Shown here in pieces: positions 8,760-18,880 of a stretch of DNA of 64,000 nt; position 1 is the first letter of the stretch; every line of letters starts with the position of its first letter. A model generated the notes under the pieces. That model saw only the letters and a program-made list of their open reading frames with translations. It made no database searches and was not told the origin of the DNA. Position numbers and translations under genes: made by a program. The DNA is taken from positions 27,667 through 91,666 of the forward strand of contig JAGLBE010000007.1 of assembly GCA_018260445.1 (NCBI GenBank), written 5' to 3'. Source of the DNA: Psychrobacter sp. (lineage in GTDB: Bacteria; Pseudomonadota; Gammaproteobacteria; Pseudomonadales; Moraxellaceae).

Positions 8760-10220
8760 TTAAGGCACTTGTTGATTAATCTCAACAGTCACCGCTAGCT
8801 GCGGGGTATTGTTTTTAGTGCTGTCTGTCATGCCATTTTGCGCCGTGCTCTCTAGCGGTACCGTATTGGCGCTTAAATCACCCGATGCGCTCAAGGCTTG
8901 CCCCGTTTTACTGACTCTTGCGGTGACTACCAATGGCGTGCCCGCCTGCCTTGCTGTAGATATCGTATGGGTGGGTATCATCGCATCACCGTCCGATAAC
9001 ACAAGCTTAAGCCCTTGGGTTGGGTCTTGTAAGAGTTGGGTAGCCTCTAGGCGCTTCACTGCCATAGGTGGGCCGCCCGCTTGCGCCTTAACGGTGACAA
9101 ACAACACGTCGCCCGTTGTAATGAGCGGCATAATAGCCGGGTTAACCTTGACCGTCACTTGCACCGCCTGTCCTGATGGTGCTTGAGCTGTCGCTTGCTG
9201 CAAACTGGCTTGTTGCTGCGTCGCAATATTATTGCTTAACTCCTCAAGGCTTTGTAAGGCGGCACTATGATCCCCCTCTTTTGCGACAATACCGCGGCGT
9301 AAGCGCTCAATCCATGCCTGCGCCTGCTCATAATTGCCAGCACGCGCCTCGCCCATTGCCATCAGCATCTGCGCCCCTTGATGGTTTGGGTTTTGCTGTA
9401 ACACGGTTTGAAGCGCACTGCGACTTTCTGTATCGAGTGTCCCCTGGCTGGTAAAAAACTTGGTTTGGGCGTACCGGACTGCCACCGTCTCATCTGTCGG
9501 GCTTAACCGGTAGGCTCTTGCTAAGGCTTCAAGCGCCCGCTCGTTGGCATCCAATGCCAAAAAAACATCGGCAAGATGCATCCAACGCTTGGGGTCATGC
9601 GCATGATGATGCACATTGGTTTGCAGCGCATTGAGCAACCCGATACCATCTTCGGTGGCCCACTTAGGCGGCAAGTCAATTTTACCCGTCAGCAAATCAT
9701 CCGCCACTTGACCCACATTATCTTGCGCCTGCCATAAGGCACGAACCGGCGCTCTATCACTGGCTAAAACGTAACCCATGGCGATTAATAAAGGTATCCA
9801 AATAAGCATGGTTAACCGTGCTTTACGACTGCTGCTCATACCATGCTTCGTTGCGGTATGGTGAATAGGTTGGGTCTCGCTGTCGCTGTCACTGTCACTA
9901 TCGTCGCTATCGACTTGGTTATTGGCTTGGTTATTGGCTTGTAGCGCTGACGTCGCCTCTAACTGCTGCTCGGCATTGGCTTGTAATAACTGACGCTCTA
10001 ATTCAACCTTCTGGGCATGAAAAGCGGGCTGACTGATTTTCGCCTGCGCATAATCCTCTTCTAGCTCAGTAAGTCGGGCTTTGAACACGTCGATATTAAT
10101 AGCCATCAACTGATTGCTTTGGGCAGATTTATTCCCCCTCAACCAAGGCAGGAGCACAATACAAGCCAGCATCACGGCTAGGGTGGTCGCCAGCGTGATA
10201 AACAATACTAACGTTGGCAT
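8760..10220 (-). CDS. ccmI: Cytochrome c biogenesis protein CcmI (CycH)
   Basis: Component of the System I heme ligation machinery that presents apocytochrome c to CcmF/H. Two membrane segments near the N terminus (about residues 3-25 and 135-155) flank a cytoplasmic loop, and a periplasmic part with TPR repeats follows (ALDANERALEALARAYRLSP and the next repeats). The 486 aa length suits the longer CcmI proteins. The cytoplasmic loop carries a low-complexity insert from hexamer and 12-bp repeats (SDSDSDSE and QANNQANNQ). The start is supported by AAGGAG. It is last of ccmF-G-H-I, separated from ccmH by a repeat array. Confidence 0.92.
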   Translation of the reverse strand: MPTLVLFITLATTLAVMLACIVLLPWLRGNKSAQSNQLMAINIDVFKARLTELEEDYAQAKISQPAFHAQKVELERQLLQANAEQQLEATSALQANNQANNQVDSDDSDSDSDSETQPIHHTATKHGMSSSRKARLTMLIWIPLLIAMGYVLASDRAPVRALWQAQDNVGQVADDLLTGKIDLPPKWATEDGIGLLNALQTNVHHHAHDPKRWMHLADVFLALDANERALEALARAYRLSPTDETVAVRYAQTKFFTSQGTLDTESRSALQTVLQQNPNHQGAQMLMAMGEARAGNYEQAQAWIERLRRGIVAKEGDHSAALQSLEELSNNIATQQQASLQQATAQAPSGQAVQVTVKVNPAIMPLITTGDVLFVTVKAQAGGPPMAVKRLEATQLLQDPTQGLKLVLSDGDAMIPTHTISTARQAGTPLVVTARVSKTGQALSASGDLSANTVPLESTAQNGMTDSTKNNTPQLAVTVEINQQVP

Positions 10221-10336
10221 GGTAACTCCTTACAAGGTTAAAGCGGCAATAATCGCAATAATCATCGCAATTTTACGTGCTAACTAAGCGCTATCTATAA
10301 AAAGCATATCCATTTATTTGGATTTGCGCTGGGTTT

Positions 10337-10456
10337 CAGTGTTATTCGTTTCAGTGTTTTTCGTTTTAGTGTTTTTCGTTTTAGTGTTTTTCGTTTCAGT
10401 GTTTTTCGTTTTAGTGTTTTTCGTTTAAGGGTTATTCGTTTAAGGGTTATGGGTTT
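10337..10456. repeat. 15-bp tandem repeat, eight units, across the ccmH stop
   Basis: Eight 15-bp units of the type TAGTGTTTTTCGTTT with a few substitutions, spanning the last five codons and stop of ccmH and extending toward ccmI. A minus-strand frame reading repeated KRKTL across it is an artefact of the repeat. Confidence 0.92.
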
Positions 10457-11192
10457 TAGTATTACCGCTATCACTGACACCGCTGTCAATATTGTAGTGA
10501 CTAAAAGTATCTGACTGATGACTTTGCAACAAGTCATTTAAAACAGCACTTTCTTGTGCTGATAACCCTGAAGTGGCGCTGTCAGTTGCGGGCGGATTAA
10601 CGGCAACAACGTTGTTCTTGCTATTGCTATTGCTGTCGCTGTTATGTAGCGGATTAGCTGGATGGGCACCAACGGCAACCCCCTGTCCTGTCCTATTCAA
10701 ATGCGCATTGCGCCACAGCCACCAACTTATCAACAGCACTAAAATCAAAGGGGGGAAAAACCACAGTATCCAAGTCGAGGGGCGCACCGGTGGTTTGTAG
10801 CTAATAAAGGCGCCATAACGGTCATACATATAGTCTCTAATCTGAGCATCGCTTTGCCCTGCCAGCACCATCTCATAGGTTTTACGCTTAAGGTCTTGGG
10901 CGATTTGCGAGTCTGAGCCGGCTAAATTTTGATTTTGGCATTTAGGGCAGCGAAACTCGTCAATCAAATGGCGATATTGCGCCTCTTGTTGCTCCGTCTT
11001 AAATTCATACACATCAATCGCTGCATGCACGGCTGTACTGCCTAAAGCGACACATAAAACCAGTACTATAAGTGCTAGTATCGACGTCAATTTGGCTACA
11101 CTAGGATGTTGCCGTTTAAGTCTATCTGATGGCAAACCCTCTAAGCCTATGTATAAGTTCAGGTCAGCCGTTTGGGTGAGCGACGTTTTCAT
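10440..11192 (-). CDS. ccmH: Cytochrome c-type biogenesis protein CcmH
   Basis: Periplasmic thiol-redox protein that reduces the heme-binding cysteines of apocytochrome c. The active-site motif FRCPKCQNQ puts cysteines at about residues 82 and 85. A signal or anchor helix covers about 37-58, and a C-terminal membrane helix (WILWFFPPLILVLLISWWLW) follows the conserved YGAFISYKPPV. At 250 aa it is longer than usual because of a Ser/Asn-rich tail. The ATG at 11192 overlaps the ccmG stop as ATGA, so translation is probably coupled. A GTG two codons earlier is the alternative. The last codons and stop fall inside the 15-bp array. Confidence 0.95.
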   Translation of the reverse strand: MKTSLTQTADLNLYIGLEGLPSDRLKRQHPSVAKLTSILALIVLVLCVALGSTAVHAAIDVYEFKTEQQEAQYRHLIDEFRCPKCQNQNLAGSDSQIAQDLKRKTYEMVLAGQSDAQIRDYMYDRYGAFISYKPPVRPSTWILWFFPPLILVLLISWWLWRNAHLNRTGQGVAVGAHPANPLHNSDSNSNSKNNVVAVNPPATDSATSGLSAQESAVLNDLLQSHQSDTFSHYNIDSGVSDSGNTKTHNP

Positions 11193-11812
11193 TTGCACAC
11201 CTTAGCAATATCGGTTTGGGTGGCGGGTGTTTCTAGCGACGTATTTTGAGCATCGAGCTGGGTTAATAGGGTCATACAGGGGGCAATGCGATCACGCCAA
11301 TTGCTTTCGGCAACCTCTCCAACAATATGCTGACGAATATCGCCCTTTGAATCCACCACAAAGGTTTCTGGCGCCCCTGTTAAGCCCAAATCGATGGCAA
11401 AATTGCCCGCATAGTCCTGAATAGAGAATACAAAAGGGTTTTGCTCTCTTTGCAAGTAGGCTTGGGCGTCTTCTAACTCATCTTTATAGTTGACGCCGAC
11501 TATCTTAACCCCCTTTGCTTGCAACTGTAATAAAAAAGGATGCTCTATAAAACAAGTGGGGCACCAAGAACCCCAAACATTGATAAGATACGGGCTATCT
11601 GGCAACTTATCGTTTGTCACAATCGTGGCAGTATCTGATAGTAACGGCAATGCAAAAGGCGGCACTGGGCGGTTTAGCGCATTATCTGGCACAATCTCAG
11701 TAGGCTTGCCTAAGCGAAAAAACAACATCACAATCAGCCCCAAGAAAATAATGAGTGGGATTAAAAACCATACCTTAAAAGGCGACTTTTTATGAGCAGG
11801 ATTGTTTGTCAT
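11189..11812 (-). CDS. ccmG: Thiol:disulfide interchange protein CcmG (DsbE)
   Basis: Membrane-anchored thioredoxin-like reductant for cytochrome c maturation in the periplasm. One N-terminal membrane segment (about residues 14-33), then a thioredoxin fold with WCPTC (C84, C87) and the GVNYKDELEDA and GAPETFVVD segments typical of DsbE. Length 207 aa, slightly above the family's 180-190. It lies 88 bp after the ccmF stop-side region and overlaps ccmH by the ATGA junction. Confidence 0.96.
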   Translation of the reverse strand: MTNNPAHKKSPFKVWFLIPLIIFLGLIVMLFFRLGKPTEIVPDNALNRPVPPFALPLLSDTATIVTNDKLPDSPYLINVWGSWCPTCFIEHPFLLQLQAKGVKIVGVNYKDELEDAQAYLQREQNPFVFSIQDYAGNFAIDLGLTGAPETFVVDSKGDIRQHIVGEVAESNWRDRIAPCMTLLTQLDAQNTSLETPATQTDIAKVCK

Positions 11813-11938
11813 ATCTCGTTCCTTCGCTTAGGATGCTTAAATACAGAGGCTTAAGCCCAAGTGGCTACGGTTTATCACCAATACAAATACAAGAGTTAGG
11901 TGTCATAGAGAAATAGACAACTGGTGTATGAGCAAGGT

Positions 11939-13900
11939 TTAAGGTGGCGTTAATCGATAGCGACGGTCTACAATACTGAGCAAACTGCCCAAAGCCATCA
12001 CCAGCGCACCGAGCCACAACCAGCGTACCATCGGTTTAACATAAATACGCACTGCCCACTTATCGGTGGTATTGGTGAGGGCGGTATCTTTAGCGATAGG
12101 CTCACCCAATGCCACATAAATATCCCGTAACAAGCTGGCATCAATTGCCGCTTCGGTCATCGGCATACTGCTGACCACATACTGTCTTTTTTGCGGGTAG
12201 AGCGTGGCAACAAGGCGACCGTTTTTGGTGACGGTTACCTCAGCTTGAGTCGCATCATAGTTTTGTTCACGCACGTTTTCAAACGCCACTAAATTAAAGT
12301 CGTAGTCATTAATAGACACGCTATCGCCCACTGCCAACGCCACATCTTTCTCAATGCTTAAATTGCTGGTCACCCCAACACCAATGGCTATAATCAAAAT
12401 GCCAATATGCGCCACTTGCATACCCCAGTAACTTGGCTGTAAACGCTTTAATCCTGCGATAAAACTGGCCGCATTACGGGTTTTATCTTGAATATCATAA
12501 GCCAGCCAACCCAATACCCATAGGGCTAAGGTTAGGGTAATCATTATCCGTAGTGAGATACTTTGGGTGATTAGATAAGTAATAATTCCAGCCAATAAAG
12601 CGGCACTTATCATAACCCCTGTCGCCACCCCAATAAATGGTCGCTTATCCCGTTTCCAGCGCACATTCGACCCCATGCCCATCACCAGCAATAGTAGCCA
12701 AGTGAGTGGCACAAACAGGGCATTAAAATACGGCGCTCCAACCGATACCTGACCTAAATTAAAGGAATCGGCAATAATCGGATACAGCGTGCCCAGTAAC
12801 ACCACTAAAGTCGCTACTAAGATGATGATATTGTTGATAATCAGCAAGGTCTCGCGCGATTTTAGCTCGTAATGGCTCTCAACCGTCAACCTCCAGCCCC
12901 GAAGGGCAAAAGCGAGCATGCCACCGCCAATTACCGTACCCAAAATGGTTAAAATCGCCAAGCCACGGGTGGGGTCTGCAGCAAACGAGTGTACCGAGGT
13001 AATCACCCCAGAGCGTACTAAAAATGTACCGAGCAAACTTAAAGCAAAGGCAAAAATGGCAAGCATGATGGTCCACGCTTTAAACACGCCCCGCTTTTCG
13101 GTCACTGCCAACGAATGAATCAGCGCCGTCCCTGCCAGCCACGGCATCAACGAGGCGTTTTCAACCGGATCCCAAAACCACCAACCGCCCCAGCCCAGCT
13201 CGTAATAAGCCCACCACGAGCCCAAGGCGATGCCCACGGTTAAAAACCCCCAAGCTGCCAGTGCCCACGGGCGCGACCAGCGCGTCCAAACGGCATCCAA
13301 ACGACCCGCCCACAAAGCGGCCATACAAAAGGCAAAGGGCACCGACATGCCGACATAGCCCATATACAATATCGGCGGATGAAATATCAAACCAGGGTCT
13401 TGCAATAATGGATTGAGGTCGGCACCATCGACAGGTATGTTGGGTAAGGTTCGGGCAAACGGTGATGAGGTAAAGATAAGCATCACCAGCATCATCAATT
13501 GAATGACGCCCAATATGACCAGCACTCGCGCCCGCATCGATAAGGGCAAACCGCGGCTAAACCAAGCCACCAGTGCCGTCCAGCCGCCTAAAATGGTCAC
13601 CCACAATAGCAGCGAGCCTTCGTGCCCACCCCATGTGGCAGATAATTTATAATACCAAGGTAATAGGGTGTTGGAATGCTGTGCCACATACAACAGGCTA
13701 AAATCGTTGTTATAAAAACCGGCCATTAAGGCGAAAAAAGAGAGCAGCAATGCAATAAATTGCGCCCACGCTAGGCTAGGTGCCAAACGCTGCAGGGCGG
13801 CTTGCTGGCGTACCACGCCAAATGTGGGCAACACCGCTTGCAGCATCGCCAATACCAGTGCTGCAATGAGTGCAAAATAGCCCAATTCGGTAATTAACAT
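11939..13900 (-). CDS. ccmF: Heme lyase subunit CcmF
   Basis: Large polytopic inner-membrane protein that transfers heme from holo-CcmE to apocytochrome c. The tryptophan-rich WWD signature is seen as GWGGWWFWDPVENASLMPWL, and many membrane helices cover most of the chain, with a periplasmic domain before the last helix. From the ATG at 13900 (MLITELGYFAL, with AAGGG upstream) it is 653 aa, the usual length; the frame runs to 13945 but those 15 residues are not family-like. First gene of ccmF-G-H-I. ccmA-E, usually just upstream, are not in this window. Confidence 0.97.
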   Translation of the reverse strand: MLITELGYFALIAALVLAMLQAVLPTFGVVRQQAALQRLAPSLAWAQFIALLLSFFALMAGFYNNDFSLLYVAQHSNTLLPWYYKLSATWGGHEGSLLLWVTILGGWTALVAWFSRGLPLSMRARVLVILGVIQLMMLVMLIFTSSPFARTLPNIPVDGADLNPLLQDPGLIFHPPILYMGYVGMSVPFAFCMAALWAGRLDAVWTRWSRPWALAAWGFLTVGIALGSWWAYYELGWGGWWFWDPVENASLMPWLAGTALIHSLAVTEKRGVFKAWTIMLAIFAFALSLLGTFLVRSGVITSVHSFAADPTRGLAILTILGTVIGGGMLAFALRGWRLTVESHYELKSRETLLIINNIIILVATLVVLLGTLYPIIADSFNLGQVSVGAPYFNALFVPLTWLLLLVMGMGSNVRWKRDKRPFIGVATGVMISAALLAGIITYLITQSISLRIMITLTLALWVLGWLAYDIQDKTRNAASFIAGLKRLQPSYWGMQVAHIGILIIAIGVGVTSNLSIEKDVALAVGDSVSINDYDFNLVAFENVREQNYDATQAEVTVTKNGRLVATLYPQKRQYVVSSMPMTEAAIDASLLRDIYVALGEPIAKDTALTNTTDKWAVRIYVKPMVRWLWLGALVMALGSLLSIVDRRYRLTPP

Positions 13901-14301
13901 ACGTTTTGCCCTTAACGACTCTGCCCAAGCGTCTTCTGCTAGCAATATTTTTTATCAAGCTTAGAGCAAGCAAAGTGCCTAGCGGTGTCCTCTTAACGAG
14001 GCCGCAATGATGAATGGCATAGTTTACCATCAAACGTAGACTAAGGCATGCTAGATAGCATATAACTCTGCCTAGTAATGGTGACTAACGAGACAATAAA
14101 CGTGACTGCGTGTCAGATAAGAGGCATAGCGGCTGTCAGGGCATCTTATCGTATCAACGCTTGCATCAAGATTCTAGGCGCACCTTGCTTCTTACATTCT
14201 ATGGGTATTCTATAAGTATTCTATGAGGGAGGGTTGCCTTAGACGAAACTTACGTATCATGGCGCATCATGGCGCTTCACGGCGCATCACGACGAGCCAC
14301 G
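13901..14301. other. Gap upstream of ccmF with two small tandem repeats
   Basis: No gene seen. An 11-bp unit ATTCTATGGGT occurs three times at 14196-14228, and a 10-bp unit ATCATGGCGC about 4.5 times at 14256-14300, the latter ending at the stop of the DUF445 gene. The ccmF promoter presumably lies near 13901-14000, but I cannot assign boxes confidently. Confidence 0.7.
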
Positions 14302-15615
14302 TTAACCGCCAGCTGGGGTAAACACCAATATCAGATGCAGCCAGCCTGCCACAAAACCGGTCACACCGCCCAATATAATGAGCGTGGTTTCATCTTCGCG
14401 AAACGCAGGACGCAGCAAGTTTTGAAACTCTTGCGAGGAGAGTGCTTGAATACGCTCACAAAATAGACCATAAATCTTATTTGCGCGGCTCTCATTTAAG
14501 CCGGGGTCACGGATAGGAATCATGGTGGCGTCAATGGATTTATCAAGAATTGTGTTGCGAAGTTGCCCAAATTCACGCCGCCCTAAGCTTACCCGCAAGG
14601 TGGTACTGACCAAGGGTGACTCGAGTACCTCGTATAAATGCCGCTTCATCAGCTCACGAGTTTGGGCAGATTTATCGCCATACATCATCTCATTCATAAT
14701 ATTTTCAAGGGTGACCAGCTCTTTTACCACAATATCGGCAAAGACCTCGGACACTTCAAGTTGGCGTTTCATAAAGCCGCCCTGCAAGTTGTAGGTGGCC
14801 ATGTGCGGTATAATGGGCAGGATAAACGGAAACCCTTTGACCCGTTTAAATAGCTTAAGATAGCGAATGGGCACTGGGTTAACAGGGTTAAACACCATCA
14901 TAATCGCAATCCAGTTGGTCAAAACCCCCCAAAACGCTGCAAAAAAAGGCACCGTCCAATGCTGCGGCACCAAAACATACACAAACATTTGAATAATACC
15001 AAAAATAAACCCAATGACGGCGCTGATATGCCAAATAAAATCAATCTCTTTTTGACCCACTTTTAAAAACATATTGACCATCAGGCGGCGGTCGTTTTCC
15101 ATCGTGCGCACAATCATCTGGCGCATATCCACCAGCTCTTCAACATTGTGGGTGATGTCCACCACCATAGCCCGCATAATTTTTGGCAGTTCTTTATGGG
15201 CGTAGTCGTAGATACGCCGTTTCATCGCAAACGGCAGATTTGACCATAAGGTGGCGGAGCGCTCGTTCATAATCTCATCAATCAGGGCGTCTAAATTGGC
15301 ATCGACGGTTAGGGTGATAAAATCGGCCATTTCTTCAGGCTCCATCGCCTTAAAAAATTCGTCTAATGAGCCTAGTTTTGATAGCGTTTGATCAACAATA
15401 ACGCCAGATATTTTGCCCGCTTTTCTTGGCACGATGCCCTGCCAGCCGATACCTTGCCAGCCAAACGGTAACGGTAGCTTAATGCCCCAAAACTTAATGG
15501 GATAAAACAGCATTTTTAGTGCCATCCACACATGTGCCCAGGTGACAAAAGCAGTCACTACAGGGATAGAAAATTCGGGGTTATGAATCAAAAATTGCCA
15601 AGCGGAAGACAGCAT
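14302..15615 (-). CDS. DUF445 family membrane protein
   Basis: 437 aa. I recognise the DUF445 (YheB-like) family, whose function is not established. A hydrophobic N-terminal segment (about residues 17-40) precedes a mostly helical soluble region. In the middle are two closely spaced membrane helices (HISAVIGFIFGIIQMFVYV and TVPFFAAFWGVLTNWIAI), with the family motif FNPVNPVPI after them, and a last hydrophobic helix (TLIILGGVTGFVAGWLHLILVF) at the C terminus. It stands alone between ccmF and the divergent PBP2 gene. Confidence 0.85.
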   Translation of the reverse strand: MLSSAWQFLIHNPEFSIPVVTAFVTWAHVWMALKMLFYPIKFWGIKLPLPFGWQGIGWQGIVPRKAGKISGVIVDQTLSKLGSLDEFFKAMEPEEMADFITLTVDANLDALIDEIMNERSATLWSNLPFAMKRRIYDYAHKELPKIMRAMVVDITHNVEELVDMRQMIVRTMENDRRLMVNMFLKVGQKEIDFIWHISAVIGFIFGIIQMFVYVLVPQHWTVPFFAAFWGVLTNWIAIMMVFNPVNPVPIRYLKLFKRVKGFPFILPIIPHMATYNLQGGFMKRQLEVSEVFADIVVKELVTLENIMNEMMYGDKSAQTRELMKRHLYEVLESPLVSTTLRVSLGRREFGQLRNTILDKSIDATMIPIRDPGLNESRANKIYGLFCERIQALSSQEFQNLLRPAFREDETTLIILGGVTGFVAGWLHLILVFTPAGG

Positions 15616-16120
15616 CGCGGGGGTTTCGCCTATAACAAGGAAGCTAAAGTAAAGGACAAATGGCTCAGATTATTGGGTATAATGAGCAACAGCTACAGAA
15701 TATTAACATATTCATTTCTATTTTACCCAACACTGTTTGAGTTGACTGGGCTGCAAACGCAGTTTAAGCGAACCAGTGGCATAGCATCGTAAGTTTAGCG
15801 CCTGATTTTGGCGTTATCGGTGCGCTACTATGGGCTATCCGTATGCTATACTTTTTTTAACGATGCGCTATAACGACGTTGCGACTTAGGTCTGGTTATG
15901 ACTGTGTGTTGCTCTGCTTTGGGTGACTAGCACTGTGCTTATTTAAACTATGCCTATATAAACTATGCCTATTTAAACTATGCCTATTTAAACTATGCCT
16001 ATTTAAACTATGCCTACATAAACTGTGCCTATATAATAAACTGTGCCTTCGTAATACGTGCTTGACGACATGCTTGTTGTCCCAGCCCCTAATCTCCTAT
16101 CTTGTAAAGTAATCGACTGA
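15616..16120. other. Divergent gap between the DUF445 gene and mrdA
   Basis: About 500 bp with no credible gene. It must hold promoters for both divergent genes. The dominant feature is a 15-bp tandem array at 15936-16050, described separately. Confidence 0.6.
15936..16050. repeat. 15-bp tandem repeat, about seven units, upstream of mrdA
   Basis: Units of the type TATGCCTATTTAAAC, three identical in the centre and degenerate at both edges (one unit with a 3-bp insertion). It lies about 70 bp before the mrdA start and may sit in its promoter or leader. Confidence 0.92.
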
Positions 16121-18142
16121 ATGAAACAGCCCCTTTCACCAAAAATTCGTGCAGAAAATCGTACTTTTGCCTTTCGCATTCTCTTTGCTGCCTGCTTCGT
16201 TTTTGCAGGGCTTGGCGTACTGTTAGGCCGCTATTGGTATCTACAGGTATATTCGCACGAGAAATATATTACCCAGTCCGACAACAACCGGGTCAAACTG
16301 ATTTCATCGCCGCCGCCGCGTGGCTATATCTATGATAGAAACGGCTATATTTTAGCCGATAATAAACCGGTTTTTACTGCCATGTTAAGCCCTGATGAGG
16401 TGAAAAACCCAGAACGGACGCTACAACTATTAGCGCCTATTTTTGACTTGTCTGCCACTGATATTACCGACATTTTAGCCCGTATCGATAAAAGCAAAAA
16501 CAACCCGGTCACCGTTAAAATTGATGTTAATGAAGTCCAAGTTGCCCAATTTAGTGAGCGCAAGCCGTTTTTTAGAGGTGTCAGTATTCAAAGCAAGCTG
16601 ACCCGCTCCTACCCGTATGACGAGCTATTTGCTCATGCCATTGGCTATGTGGGGCGTATCAATGATAAAGAATCCAAACAAATTGACAAGGTGCGCTATG
16701 CTGGCACCGACTTAATCGGTAAAATTGGTATCGAACAATATTACGAAGATATTTTGCTCGGTAAGCCGGGCTATCAGGCCGTCGAGACCAATGCCCATGG
16801 CGATATTTTGCGCCAGCTAGACAGCTCGCCGCCTATACCGGGCAACGATATTCACCTAAGTCTTGATTATGGGTTACAAAAAGTTGCCGCAGACCAATTG
16901 CATGGACGACGTGGGGCTATCATCGCCATTGACCCCCAAAATGGCGACGTTTTAGCATTTGTCAGCAACCCAAGCTATAACCCCAACCCTTTTATCTCGG
17001 GTATCTCTTTTAAAGAATATGGGGCATTACGCGATGACCCCGACCAACCTTTATATAACCGCGCCCTTCAAGGCATGTATCCCCCCGGCTCCACCATTAA
17101 ACCGTTTGAGGGGTTAGGCGGCATTCATTATGGGATAATGAACTGGGACAGCACCATTAGTGACCCCGGATACTTCTCATTACCGGGCGATAGCCATCGC
17201 TTTCGGGATTGGAAACGAGGCGGTCATGGTACGGTTGATTTAACCAAGTCTATTGTCGAATCGGTAGACACCTACTATTACAAACTGGCCTATCACATGG
17301 GCATCCAGCGCCTGCATGATTGGATGGCCGGGTATGGGTTTGGTAGCCGTACTGGGATTGATTTACCCAATGAAAAAGCGGGGGTTATGCCCTCACCACA
17401 ATGGAAGCAAGAAACCTATAAAAAGGATTGGCTATTGGGCGAAACGATTTCGGTCAGTATTGGTCAGGGTTATTTTTTGGCCACGCCGCTGCAAATTGCT
17501 AATGCCACTGCCATGACGGCCAATGGCGGTCATATTATTAAGCCGCACCTGCTGAAACGCTCTAATGGTGCAGCCGTTGTCGAAACGATTGAAAAGCCCA
17601 CAGGTAAGATTAAATTTAATGGCGATGCTTCCGATTGGCAAAAAATGCAAAGTGCTATGGAGCAAACCGTCAAGCGGGGAACGGCAAAACGCATCTATAC
17701 ATCAAAATATCGTATGGCAGGCAAAACAGGTACGGCGCAGGTCAAGTCTATTGCTCAGGGCAAACGCTACAATAAAAATGAGCTCGATGAGCGCCATTGG
17801 GATCACGCTTGGTTCAATGGTTTTGCGCCGGTTGAACATCCGCAAATTGCGCTTGCCGTTTTGGTCGAAAATGGCGGCGGCGGTAGTAAGACGGCCGCGC
17901 CTATAGGCCGCGCCCTGTTTGATTATTGGATGCTAGATCGCCCGACCAATCCCATTATACCGCCAACGCCCGAGCAACAAATGGTCATTCGCGCCGAAAA
18001 AGCTAAAGAGAAGTTACGTTTAGAGGCCGAAGCGATTGCCCAAAAAGCCGCTGCAGATGCCGCTAAAACGGCTACGACAACCGGGGTAGCAACGCCCGCT
18101 GCCTCTACCCCAGCGAGTGTAGCGAGCTTAGCACAGGAATAA
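16121..18142 (+). CDS. mrdA: Penicillin-binding protein 2, peptidoglycan transpeptidase
   Basis: Class B PBP of the elongasome, cross-linking peptidoglycan during lateral wall growth. One N-terminal membrane helix (about residues 18-40), then the PBP dimer domain (PPPRGYIYDRNG) and the transpeptidase domain. The catalytic serine is S324 in STIK (324-327), an SVD motif follows (VESVDTYYY), and KTGT begins at K535. Length is 673 aa versus 633 in E. coli; the excess is an Ala/Thr-rich tail after about residue 625. Its usual partner rodA is not adjacent. Confidence 0.97.
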   Translation: MKQPLSPKIRAENRTFAFRILFAACFVFAGLGVLLGRYWYLQVYSHEKYITQSDNNRVKLISSPPPRGYIYDRNGYILADNKPVFTAMLSPDEVKNPERTLQLLAPIFDLSATDITDILARIDKSKNNPVTVKIDVNEVQVAQFSERKPFFRGVSIQSKLTRSYPYDELFAHAIGYVGRINDKESKQIDKVRYAGTDLIGKIGIEQYYEDILLGKPGYQAVETNAHGDILRQLDSSPPIPGNDIHLSLDYGLQKVAADQLHGRRGAIIAIDPQNGDVLAFVSNPSYNPNPFISGISFKEYGALRDDPDQPLYNRALQGMYPPGSTIKPFEGLGGIHYGIMNWDSTISDPGYFSLPGDSHRFRDWKRGGHGTVDLTKSIVESVDTYYYKLAYHMGIQRLHDWMAGYGFGSRTGIDLPNEKAGVMPSPQWKQETYKKDWLLGETISVSIGQGYFLATPLQIANATAMTANGGHIIKPHLLKRSNGAAVVETIEKPTGKIKFNGDASDWQKMQSAMEQTVKRGTAKRIYTSKYRMAGKTGTAQVKSIAQGKRYNKNELDERHWDHAWFNGFAPVEHPQIALAVLVENGGGGSKTAAPIGRALFDYWMLDRPTNPIIPPTPEQQMVIRAEKAKEKLRLEAEAIAQKAAADAAKTATTTGVATPAASTPASVASLAQE

Positions 18143-18193
18143 TAACACTGTAGCTGTTAACTTAGTTTTGTATCACCAAACCTCAAGGATTCT

Positions 18194-18880
18194 ATGAGTC
18201 GCCGCCGTGTTAACCAAAAATCAAATTTGCAGGCGTTAAGCCCTAGCGCTGCACAAGCGGGCACTCAGTCAGTCAGCCAAGTGCGCATTATCGGCGGCCG
18301 TTTTAAGCGGCAAATGGTGGCGTTCGTTGCTGCCGATGGGCTGCGACCTACGCCAGATAGACTCAGAGAGACCGTCTTTAACTGGGTGCAATTTGAGTTA
18401 CATGACGCCTGGGTATTGGATGTCTGCGCCGGTAGTGGCGTACTAGGTTTTGAGGCTCTATCGCGCGGCGCCGCTTATGCCACGTTTATTGAGCGTCATC
18501 CCAAACAAGCGCAGTTACTTAAGCAAACAGCGCTGCAACTCAAGTTAGCACCCGGCCAGTTTGCTATTTATAACGGCGATGCGTTAAATATATTGCCGCA
18601 ACTAGGCACGCTGCCCTCCCTGCCCTCCCTGCCCTCACCGCCACAATCAGCCTTATATCATCTGGTTTTTATTGACCCCCCGTATGACTTAATGCTTTGG
18701 GTACCCCTGATAAAAAGCCTGATAACCCACCAGCTTATCAATGCCGAGTCGTTCATTTACATCGAGGATAGACGGCCATTGCCGGACACTTTAAGTGACT
18801 TGGGCCAAGGCTATACCCTGCTAAAACAAGTGCAAATAGGGCAAATTTATGCCAGCCTAATTCAAGTGGCTATAATATAA
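18194..18880 (+). CDS. rsmD: 16S rRNA (guanine(966)-N(2))-methyltransferase
   Basis: SAM-dependent methylation of G966 of 16S rRNA. The IIGGRFKR start of the domain, the SAM-binding VLDVCAGSGVLGFEALSRGA and the catalytic FIDPPYD are all present. Length 228 aa. Between the SAM-binding half and the catalytic motif is an extra LPSLPSLPSPP segment encoded by three 9-bp repeats (18611-18637), probably in a surface loop. The ATG at 18194 follows AAGGAT. Confidence 0.96.
   Translation: MSRRRVNQKSNLQALSPSAAQAGTQSVSQVRIIGGRFKRQMVAFVAADGLRPTPDRLRETVFNWVQFELHDAWVLDVCAGSGVLGFEALSRGAAYATFIERHPKQAQLLKQTALQLKLAPGQFAIYNGDALNILPQLGTLPSLPSLPSPPQSALYHLVFIDPPYDLMLWVPLIKSLITHQLINAESFIYIEDRRPLPDTLSDLGQGYTLLKQVQIGQIYASLIQVAII
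18611..18637 (+). repeat. 9-bp in-frame repeat inside rsmD
   Basis: Three copies of CTGCCCTCC (the last with one change) encode LPSLPSLPS inside RsmD. In-frame expansion leaves the reading frame intact. Confidence 0.9.

Noticed and set aside
10295..10537. Minus-strand frame reading KRKTL repeats.
   Set aside because: It is produced by the 15-bp array at the end of ccmH and overlaps the real ccmH frame.
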